A stretch of 5,660 nucleotides of DNA from Halovivax sp. (lineage in GTDB: Archaea; Halobacteriota; Halobacteria; Halobacteriales; Natrialbaceae). A program made the translations under genes and the position numbers. The notes beneath the pieces were generated by a model. It saw only the letters and a list, made by a program, of their open reading frames with translations. It was not told where the DNA came from and did no database searches. This document shows, piece by piece, positions 1-5,023 of the stretch. The stretch is taken from positions 1-5,660 of the forward strand of contig SLIS01000306.1 of the NCBI GenBank assembly GCA_007135505.1, given 5' to 3'. Within the stretch, counting starts at the first letter, position 1; every line of letters starts with the position of its first letter.

Positions 1-1
1 A

Positions 2-106
2 CGGTACTTCCGCGAGGCCCGGCTGACTCGAATCGTCCCGATCACACAGCAACTCGCCCTCAATTACATCGGCGAGACGGTACTCGGGTTGCCCCGATCC
101 TACTGA
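2..106 (+). CDS. Acyl-CoA dehydrogenase, C-terminal end (partial)
   Basis: Only the last 34 codons are in the window, ending in TGA at 104-106. The frame reads RYFREARLTRIVPITQQLA, then a stretch ending GLPRSY. This resembles the last helix of flavin-dependent acyl-CoA dehydrogenases, where an (R/K)-x-F-R-(E/D)-A-(R/K)-(L/I)-T-x-I segment is followed by a Thr/Gln/Glu-containing turn and a helix such as ALNYIGE. These enzymes oxidise acyl-CoA to 2-enoyl-CoA and pass electrons to ETF in the cytoplasm. The enoyl-CoA product would suit the MaoC-type hydratase encoded 83 nt downstream on the same strand, so the two are probably co-transcribed. The catalytic base, FAD-binding region and start lie outside the window, so the assignment rests on a short tail and the substrate is unknown. 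Confidence 0.68.
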   Translation, partial: RYFREARLTRIVPITQQLALNYIGETVLGLPRSY

Positions 107-189
107 GGCCGAGAATGGCGAGTGTAACGAGCGAATGGCTACGAGCGGACGGCTGACCGCGGTTTCGGTACCCACGACGGTAAGACACC

Positions 190-888
190 ATGTCCGACGA
201 ACCTGACACGGCGAACGACGAATCGAGCGACGACGCAGCCGGCGCGACGCCGGCCGAGGAGGCATCCGGAACCGGATCAGACCGGAACCCGGACGGAGGC
301 AGCGACTCGGAGCGACGCCTCGTCGCCGGGTGGCACGGTCGGTACTTCGAGGATTTCGAGGTGGGCGACGTCTACAAGCATCCGTTCGGTCGGACCGTGA
401 CCGAGACGGACAACGTCTGGATGACGAACGTCACGATGAATCTGAACCCGATGCACTTCAACGAGGCGTACGCCGCCGAGACCGAGTTCGGCGAGCGCCT
501 CGTCGACGGGACGTTCGTCATCGCACTCGCCGTGGGCATGAGCGTGATCGACGTTTCGGTGAACGCGACGGCGAACCTCGGCTACGACGACATCCGCCAC
601 CACGCGCCGGTGTACCACGGCGACACGATTTTTGCCGAAAGCGAGGTCGTCGCCAAGCGCGAGAGTGACTCGCGTGACCACGTCGGGATCGTCACCACCG
701 AACTCCGGGCGTACAACCAGGACGGCGAACTGGTCCTCTCGCTCGAGCGGACGCCGATGGTCCTCAAGCGCGAGTACGCGGAGCCGTCCGCCGCCCAGCC
801 GCCGGGATGGCCGGCGGGAATCGGCGTCCAGCCGGACCCGGACGCCGGCGAATCGACCGGCGGAGCACCCGATTCCGGGGACCGATGA
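190..888 (+). CDS. MaoC-family (hot-dog fold) enoyl-CoA hydratase, mesaconyl-CoA hydratase type
   Basis: This 232-residue cytoplasmic protein has a MaoC/(R)-hydratase domain at about residues 49-196. It opens with GRYFEDFEVGDVY and GRTVTETD. The hydratase motif TMNLNPMHF at 82-90 follows, then a conserved G-x-x-L-V-D/N-x-T-F segment (101-109), NATANLG (125-131), H-G-D-T-I (143-147) and a closing ERTPMVLKR strand. The motif His is H89. The Asp of the classical GDxNPxH motif is Asn84; as I recall, the mesaconyl-CoA hydratase-like branch normally has T-x-N-x-N-x-x-H, so this looks like a subfamily trait and not a loss. Expected chemistry is reversible hydration of a branched or dicarboxylic enoyl-CoA. 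Residues 1-45 and 197-232 are acidic, Gly/Pro/Ser-rich, apparently disordered tails that make it longer than a bare domain. The ATG at 190 is the first in frame after the upstream gene; no clear Shine-Dalgarno is seen. Its TGA overlaps the next ATG (ATGA, 885-888), so translation is probably coupled to the CoA-transferase. Confidence 0.85.
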   Translation: MSDEPDTANDESSDDAAGATPAEEASGTGSDRNPDGGSDSERRLVAGWHGRYFEDFEVGDVYKHPFGRTVTETDNVWMTNVTMNLNPMHFNEAYAAETEFGERLVDGTFVIALAVGMSVIDVSVNATANLGYDDIRHHAPVYHGDTIFAESEVVAKRESDSRDHVGIVTTELRAYNQDGELVLSLERTPMVLKREYAEPSAAQPPGWPAGIGVQPDPDAGESTGGAPDSGDR

Positions 889-2351
889 GCGAGCTCAGTG
901 ACGTCCCGGCGCACCGTCTCACCGGCGAATTACCGGGGCGGTCCGCGTCCGAGGCGGCGAGCGTGGTGTCCGATGGCGACACGGTAGCAGTTAGCGGCTT
1001 CGGCGGCGTCGGCTACCCCAAGGCAGTTCCGGAACAGCTCACCGATCGCGAGTCGCTGACGATCGTTAGCGCGGGCGGCGTCGGCGGCGAGATCGACGAG
1101 GACCTGGTCGAGTCCGGCGCGATGGCCCGCCGCGCGCACTTCCAGACCCGTCGGACGGTTCGGGAGGCGATCAACGGCGGCGAGGTGGGCTTTTTCGATC
1201 GCCACGTCTCCCAGTTCGGCGACGAGCTTCGATTCGGCCCCGGGCTCGACGTCGACGTGGCCATCGTCGAGGCCGTCGCGATCGGGGACGGCTGGGTTAT
1301 TCCGTCGACCTCGATCGGGCACGTCCCGGCTTTGATCCGGGCAGCCGACCGGCTCGTCGTCGAGGTAAACGACGCCCAGCCGCGGGCGCTCGCGGCCGTC
1401 CACGACGTCTACGACCGGGACGCACCGCCGGATCGCGACCCCATCCCGCTCGCGGAACCGACCGGCCGGATCGGGACGCCCCGGCTCTCGTTCGACCCCG
1501 CCGAGCTCTCCGCCGTCGTCGAGACCGACCGTCCGGACGACCCGTACACGTTTCGCGACCCGACCGCGGTCGACCGGGAAATCGGCGCGAACCTCGGTGC
1601 ATTCCTCGCCTCCGAACTCGAGACGAACCCGCTGCTCGCGGAGTCGGTGGCGCTGCAGTTCGGCGTCGGCAGCCTGGGTAACGCGCTGATGGGTGCACTT
1701 TCGGAGATCGACTTCGGCGACCGGACGGTGTGTTACTTCGGGGAGGTCGTCCAGGACGGCTTACTCGACATGCTCGACGAGGGTCGATTGAGCGGTGCGA
1801 GCGCGACGTCGCTGGCGCTGACGACCGAGGGACAGCAGCGGTTCTTCCAGGAGATCGACCGCTACGTCGCGGACGTCGTGTTGCGACCCGCGGACGTCTC
1901 GAACAATCCGGCGTTGATCGAACGCTTCGGTGTCGTCGGCGTCAATTCGGCCGTCGAGGTCGACTGTTACGGGAACGTGAACGCGACCCACGTCGGGGGA
2001 ACGCGGATGGTAAACGGTATCGGCGGTGGCGGCGACTTCGCTCGCAACTGCCGGCTCTCGATCGTCGCGCTCCCGTCGACGGCTGCGGACGGGGAGATCT
2101 CGCGGGTCGTTCCGATGACCCCGCACGTCGATCACACCGACCACGACGTCGCCGTCGTCGTTACCGAACACGGCGTCGCCGATCTCCGCGGTTGCACGCC
2201 GCGCGAACGAGCCGAGTCGATCGTCGAGATCGCCCACCCGGAGTTCCGATCCGAACTGGCGGCCTACGTCGAGCGGGCGGCGGCTGGAAACGGACAGACG
2301 CCACAGGATCTGGAGACGGCGTTCGATTGGCACGTCGAGTGGGGTCACTGA
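885..2351 (+). CDS. Acyl-CoA:carboxylate CoA-transferase / acetyl-CoA hydrolase family (Cat1/AarC-like)
   Basis: This 488-residue enzyme of the acetyl-CoA hydrolase/transferase family moves CoA between an acyl-CoA and a free carboxylate through a glutamyl-CoA thioester. The N-terminal domain has the GFGGVGYPKAVP loop (38-49), a D-V-A-I-V-E-A strand (124-130), and IPSTSIGHVPALI (139-151) leading to L-V-V-E-V-N. The C-terminal domain has YFGEVVQDG (284-292), where Glu287 is the expected catalytic nucleophile. It then has CYGNVNATHVGGTRMVNGIG followed by GGGDF (361-385), matching the CoA-binding glycine loop. DHTDHDVAVVVTEHGVADLRG (416-436) is the usual C-terminal signature. Both domains are complete, at about the usual family length. 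I chose the ATG at 885 because it overlaps the hydratase stop (ATGA); a start at 807 would add an Arg/Pro-rich shadow extension. In the operon it probably activates the acid brought in by the MFS protein, with acetyl-CoA or succinyl-CoA as donor. A hydrolase activity cannot be excluded from sequence. Confidence 0.9.
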   Translation: MSELSDVPAHRLTGELPGRSASEAASVVSDGDTVAVSGFGGVGYPKAVPEQLTDRESLTIVSAGGVGGEIDEDLVESGAMARRAHFQTRRTVREAINGGEVGFFDRHVSQFGDELRFGPGLDVDVAIVEAVAIGDGWVIPSTSIGHVPALIRAADRLVVEVNDAQPRALAAVHDVYDRDAPPDRDPIPLAEPTGRIGTPRLSFDPAELSAVVETDRPDDPYTFRDPTAVDREIGANLGAFLASELETNPLLAESVALQFGVGSLGNALMGALSEIDFGDRTVCYFGEVVQDGLLDMLDEGRLSGASATSLALTTEGQQRFFQEIDRYVADVVLRPADVSNNPALIERFGVVGVNSAVEVDCYGNVNATHVGGTRMVNGIGGGGDFARNCRLSIVALPSTAADGEISRVVPMTPHVDHTDHDVAVVVTEHGVADLRGCTPRERAESIVEIAHPEFRSELAAYVERAAAGNGQTPQDLETAFDWHVEWGH

Positions 2352-2358
2352 CACACTA

Positions 2359-3555
2359 ATGACCGGATCCGTCGTGACGCCGGGTCGGACGCGGGGGTGG
2401 AAAGCCAACACCGCGCTCATCCTCGGCTGGCAGGTTGCCGCGAGCATCTGCTTCTACGCGGTGTACGCGGTGACGCCGTTCGTTCGAGCCGATTTCGGCG
2501 TCTCCGCGACGCTCGTCGGGGTGATGGTCACGGCCTTGATGCTCGGGTACACGGCGTTTCTGGTGCCGGTGGGCACGATCATCGATGCCTACGGGGAAGG
2601 CCGGGTGCTGGTCGCCGGCCTGCTCGGGCTGGGCGCCGGTGCGATCGCGGTGACGGCCGCGCCACACTACCTCGCGCTGCTCGTAGCGGTATTCGCACTC
2701 GGCGCCTGCTACGCGACGGCGATTCCGGGGACGAACAAGGCGGTTTTCAACGTGATTCCCCACGATCGGCTCAACACCTCGATGGGGATCAAGCAGGTCG
2801 GCGTGACCGCCGGCAGCGGTATCAGCGCTCTGCTCATCCCCTGGTTCGGGGCGTCCCGGTTCGGCTGGGAGGTGGGGTTCGTGCTCACGGCGGTCCTGGC
2901 GGTCGTGGTGGCCGTCGTCTTTCGGGTGGCCTACGGATCGGACGGCGGTGGTTCCGGGACCGATCGCGGGGGCGTTCGCTCGCACTTTCGGACCCCGGAG
3001 TTCGCCGTCCTCGCCGCCGCGGGCTTCTTTCTCGGCGCGGCGCTGTTCACGACGATCGGCTATACGATCCTGTACGTCGACGAGGCGGTCGGCGCTGGCG
3101 TCGTCTTCGCGGGGATCACGCTCGCCGGGGCGCAGGTCTTCGGGAGTGGCGGCCGCGTCGTGTTCGGGTGGCTGGCTGACGAACTCTCCGCACCGCTCGC
3201 GGTCTCGACGCTGCGCATCCTGCTCGTCCAGGCGGCCGCCTCCGCCGTCCTCTTCGTCGCGGTGACGGTCGTGGAAACGCCCGTCGTCGCGCTCGTCCTG
3301 TTCAGCCTGCTCGGGTTCTTCGTGCTCGGGTTCACCGGGATTTACTACTCGTGCATCGGCGCGCTCGTTTCCACGGAGGAGATGGGGAGCGCGACGGCCG
3401 GCGGTCAGCTCGCGCTCAATTTCGGGGCGCTCGGCGCGCCGCCCGCCTTCGGCTTCCTCGTCGATGTACACGGCTACGACGCTGCGTGGGCGATGCTGGC
3501 CGCGTTCAGCCTCGTCGCGTTCGCACTCCTGATGGTCGTCTACAGGTGGGTGTAA
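2359..3555 (+). CDS. MFS transporter, 12 TM, probable organic-anion uptake
   Basis: This 398-residue integral membrane protein has 12 predicted helices at about 18-38, 50-71, 82-102, 104-124, 147-165, 169-189, 213-235, 245-263, 283-303, 307-330, 346-366 and 375-395. A hydrophilic loop of about 20 residues (191-212) separates the two six-helix halves. MFS motif A appears in weak form after helix 2 (G-T-I-I-D-A-Y-G-E-G-R, 72-82) and more clearly after helix 8 (G-R-V-V-F-G-W-L-A-D, 265-274). The segment NTSMGIKQVGVTAGSGISA (139-157) matches the R/N-x-x-x-M-G-x-K-Q-x-G-V pattern at the start of helix 5 in many MFS carriers of organic anions. Lys145 and Gln146 in the membrane are typical there. 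The ATG lies 7 nt after the CoA-transferase stop, so it is the last gene of that operon and likely imports the acid that the operon degrades. The substrate is not identifiable. The next gene is 297 nt away behind its own promoter. Confidence 0.87.
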   Translation: MTGSVVTPGRTRGWKANTALILGWQVAASICFYAVYAVTPFVRADFGVSATLVGVMVTALMLGYTAFLVPVGTIIDAYGEGRVLVAGLLGLGAGAIAVTAAPHYLALLVAVFALGACYATAIPGTNKAVFNVIPHDRLNTSMGIKQVGVTAGSGISALLIPWFGASRFGWEVGFVLTAVLAVVVAVVFRVAYGSDGGGSGTDRGGVRSHFRTPEFAVLAAAGFFLGAALFTTIGYTILYVDEAVGAGVVFAGITLAGAQVFGSGGRVVFGWLADELSAPLAVSTLRILLVQAAASAVLFVAVTVVETPVVALVLFSLLGFFVLGFTGIYYSCIGALVSTEEMGSATAGGQLALNFGALGAPPAFGFLVDVHGYDAAWAMLAAFSLVAFALLMVVYRWV

Positions 3556-3659
3556 GCCGTCCGCGGCGTCGCCGATCGATCCGCCGCTCGCCGGCGCCGG
3601 GACCGGAACGGGTCGCCGTCGTCCACCGACGCCTCGACCGACGGTTTCCGGTTGTCGTA

Positions 3660-3723
3660 CGTGCCAGTCTTCGGCCGCCGCAACCGTGCCAGCCTTCGGC
3701 CGTCGCAACCGTGCCAGCCTCCG
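3660..3723 (+). repeat. 25-bp tandem repeat, about 2.5 copies, in the MFS-TAXI intergenic region
   Basis: Two full copies (3660-3684 and 3685-3709) differ at two positions, and a partial third starts at 3710 and decays after about 11-14 bp. The core of each copy is CGTGCCAG, then (T/C)CTTCGGCCG, then (C/T)CGCAAC. The period is not a multiple of three, there is no plausible coding frame, and it stops just before the AT-rich promoter island. Upstream of it the 3556-3659 stretch has a perfect CCGGCGCCGG palindrome (3591-3600) and a 7-bp inverted pair ACCGGAA/TTCCGGT (3602-3608 and 3646-3652), but no following T-run, so I do not call a terminator. A role as a binding-site array is possible; replication slippage is the simpler explanation. 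Confidence 0.7.
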
Positions 3724-3740
3724 TTCACCGCTAACGTGAT

Positions 3741-3775
3741 GGTTTTAAACAAATTGTTACTAAAAACCGTTTAAA
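3741..3775 (+). promoter_or_regulatory. AT-rich island with nested inverted repeats (candidate operator)
   Basis: Base composition changes sharply at about 3737, from very GC-rich to AT-rich, and stays so to about 3830. Three inverted pairs overlap here: GGTTTT/AAAACC (3741-3746 and 3763-3768), TTTAAAC/GTTTAAA (3744-3750 and 3769-3775), and AACAA-A-TTGTT (3748-3758). They lie about 40-85 bp upstream of the TATA box of the TAXI gene, where an archaeal activator or repressor could bind. The T4 run at 3743-3746 could also help end the upstream MFS transcript. No regulator is encoded in the window, so the operator role is inference. Confidence 0.4.
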
Positions 3776-3815
3776 TTATTTCAAATCACAGGTCAGCGGC
3801 GGTTCCTTGGTGCAA

Positions 3816-3827
3816 ATATTTAAATAT
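3816..3827 (+). promoter_or_regulatory. Archaeal TATA box of the TAXI-TRAP operon
   Basis: ATATTTAAATAT is a perfect 12-bp palindrome that matches the haloarchaeal TATA consensus (TTTAAATA-like). Its centre is about 31 nt upstream of the ATG at 3853. With the usual archaeal spacing of about 25-27 nt from TATA centre to start of transcription, the transcript would begin near 3847, leaving a leader of only a few bases. That agrees with the absence of a Shine-Dalgarno sequence. The GCAAA just upstream (3812-3816) could serve as a weak BRE. A second TTTAAATTAT-like element at 3770-3779 could be another TATA box, but it would require a leader of about 50 nt. Confidence 0.7.
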
Positions 3828-3852
3828 CGGCTGTTGTTAGGTAGCATAACCC

Positions 3853-4926
3853 ATGACTGGGAACGATGCGCACACCCGACGAACGGTGCTCAAAACAACT
3901 GGTGGCGTTGGAGCCGTAGCGCTCGCCGGCTGTATCGGCGGCGATGGTGACGGCACCGGGTACACGATCTACCCGATCGAACCCGGATTCGGAACCAGGC
4001 TACTCACCGAAACCGTCCTCAGAGAAGATGGTCTGTGGGACGACAACGAGATCAACAACGAGGACACCGACGACATTCCCGGTGCGGTCGAAGAGGGCCG
4101 CGTCGACGCGCTCTGTCTGTACGGTGCGAACCAGGTGGAACTCGCCGGCTGGTGTCAGGAGGTGGACGTCAGGAGCGACGGACAGCTCTACCTCATCGAC
4201 GTGGACGATCAGTTCGTCGACGCGATCGAGGCGGTCCCCGGGGCGACGCTGGTCGAACAGGATCCATATCCCTACGAACAGGACGTCACGAGCGAACTCG
4301 GCATCGACTCCGACGTCGTCCACTGGGCGCTGCAGGGACAGTGGGCGTTCGGCGAGGACGTTCACCCCGAAGCCGTCTACGAGATGGCCAGGGTCGCCGT
4401 CGAGCACGACGACACGCTTCGTGAATCCGACCCGACGACCCTCGAGTACACGCCGGAAGTCATGACGGAGGTGCTCATGCCGGACGTCCCGGTCCATCCC
4501 GGAATGGTCGAGTTCTTCGAGGACCACGGTGTCTGGGACTCCGGCGAGTGGGAGGAGGGCGAAGCGGACGCGGAAGAGCAGGACGAGTACACGATCACGA
4601 TCGCCGGGACGGCGAGCGGGAGTTCGACGCAGCTCGCCGGTCAGGCGCTGGCACGCGGTGCGAGCGAGCACAGCGACATGCTGACGATCGACGTCCAGGA
4701 GTCCGAGGGCTGGACCGGAAACATGTACGACTTCGACGCTGGCGACTTCAGTACGATCGGCGTCGACAACAACTCCTGGTCCGCCGCCATCAACGAGGAA
4801 CCGCCGTTCGACGACGATCCGGTCGACAACTTCCCACAACAGGGCTTCCTCTTTACGAGCCTCGAGATGCACTGGGTCGCCATGGAAGGTTCGGGTATCG
4901 AGTCCACGGCGGACCTTCGAGTCTAA
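3853..4926 (+). CDS. TAXI-family TRAP transporter solute-binding lipoprotein, circularly permuted
   Basis: This 357-residue protein has a Tat signal (T-R-R-T-V-L-K, 8-14), a hydrophobic stretch and the lipobox LAGC with Cys27, so it should be exported folded and lipid-anchored outside the cell. The rest is recognisable as TAXI binding protein in the wrong order. Residues 37-230 correspond to the usual second part: YTIYPIEPGFGTRLLTE is the GSGT-type ligand loop that follows the hinge, VEEGRVDALCLYGAN is the usual x-x-G-x-(A/V)-D-A-x-x-x strand, and VHPGMVEFFEDHGVW (214-228) is the normal C-terminal HPG...F...GV helix. After an acidic linker (about 229-245), residues 246-357 correspond to the usual first part: YTITIAGTASGSSTQLAGQA is the N-terminal strand and glycine turn, and HWVAMEGSGIESTADLR is the segment that normally leads into lobe 2. 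Length is about normal, so this is a permutation and not a duplication. The partner permease follows at 5024. Ligand unknown; TAXI proteins bind small organic acids such as glutamate or dicarboxylates. Confidence 0.86.
   Translation: MTGNDAHTRRTVLKTTGGVGAVALAGCIGGDGDGTGYTIYPIEPGFGTRLLTETVLREDGLWDDNEINNEDTDDIPGAVEEGRVDALCLYGANQVELAGWCQEVDVRSDGQLYLIDVDDQFVDAIEAVPGATLVEQDPYPYEQDVTSELGIDSDVVHWALQGQWAFGEDVHPEAVYEMARVAVEHDDTLRESDPTTLEYTPEVMTEVLMPDVPVHPGMVEFFEDHGVWDSGEWEEGEADAEEQDEYTITIAGTASGSSTQLAGQALARGASEHSDMLTIDVQESEGWTGNMYDFDAGDFSTIGVDNNSWSAAINEEPPFDDDPVDNFPQQGFLFTSLEMHWVAMEGSGIESTADLRV
3961..4596 (+). repeat. 9-bp direct repeat TACACGATC at the start of both swapped blocks
   Basis: TACACGATC occurs at 3961-3969 and again at 4588-4596, in the same reading frame (Tyr-Thr-Ile both times). 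The copies are 627 bp (209 codons) apart. They mark the first codons of the lobe-2 block and of the N-terminal-strand block of the TAXI protein. The coordinates given span both copies. Recombination between them would be in frame. Chance is possible because both places encode a similar beta strand under the same codon bias. Confidence 0.6.
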
Positions 4927-4944
4927 TGAGGAGCGTTCGAGTCT
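4916..4944 (+). repeat. 9-bp direct repeat TTCGAGTCT across the TAXI stop codon
   Basis: TTCGAGTCT is found at 4916-4924 and 4936-4944, 20 bp apart; the first copy covers the last codons of the TAXI gene and the second lies in the spacer. The stop TAA is followed directly by TGA. The rest of the spacer up to 5023 holds no gene, no clear TATA box and no convincing Shine-Dalgarno; AAAAGATAACTT (4949-4960) is its only AT-rich stretch. The repeat sits exactly where the permuted gene ends, so it could be a scar of the rearrangement, but it is short. Confidence 0.5.
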
Positions 4945-5023
4945 GAGCAAAAGATAACTTCTCTCCCGTCCGACCACGACTACGGCGGAAACCGGGTGGA
5001 GCCAAAATCGAATCTCAATAACT

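Noticed and set aside
113..146. Repeated words GAATGGC and ACGAGC between the first two genes
   Set aside because: Words of 6-7 bp of the GAGCGA type are common between haloarchaeal genes; no clear structure or promoter results.
807..884. 26-residue upstream extension of the CoA-transferase
   Set aside because: Arg/Pro-rich out-of-frame reading of the hydratase gene; the ATGA overlap at 885 gives a normal family N-terminus.
3591..3652. Stem-loop terminator after the MFS gene
   Set aside because: There are GC-rich palindromes but no T-run follows them, so a terminator cannot be supported.
2356..3708. 450-residue antisense reading frame opposite the MFS gene
   Set aside because: It is rich in Arg, Glu, Asp and His with no hydrophobic core or known motif, while the + strand encodes a clear 12-TM transporter; typical high-GC shadow.
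3961..4923. Explanation of the odd TAXI protein as two truncated genes or a frameshifted tandem duplication
   Set aside because: The frame is continuous, the two blocks are complementary and not overlapping in family position, and no third partial block is seen in the spacer after 4926.
4926..4946. Six-codon frame (MRSVRV) overlapping the TAXI stop
   Set aside because: Too short and with no sign of function; it results from the local TTCGAGTCT repeat.
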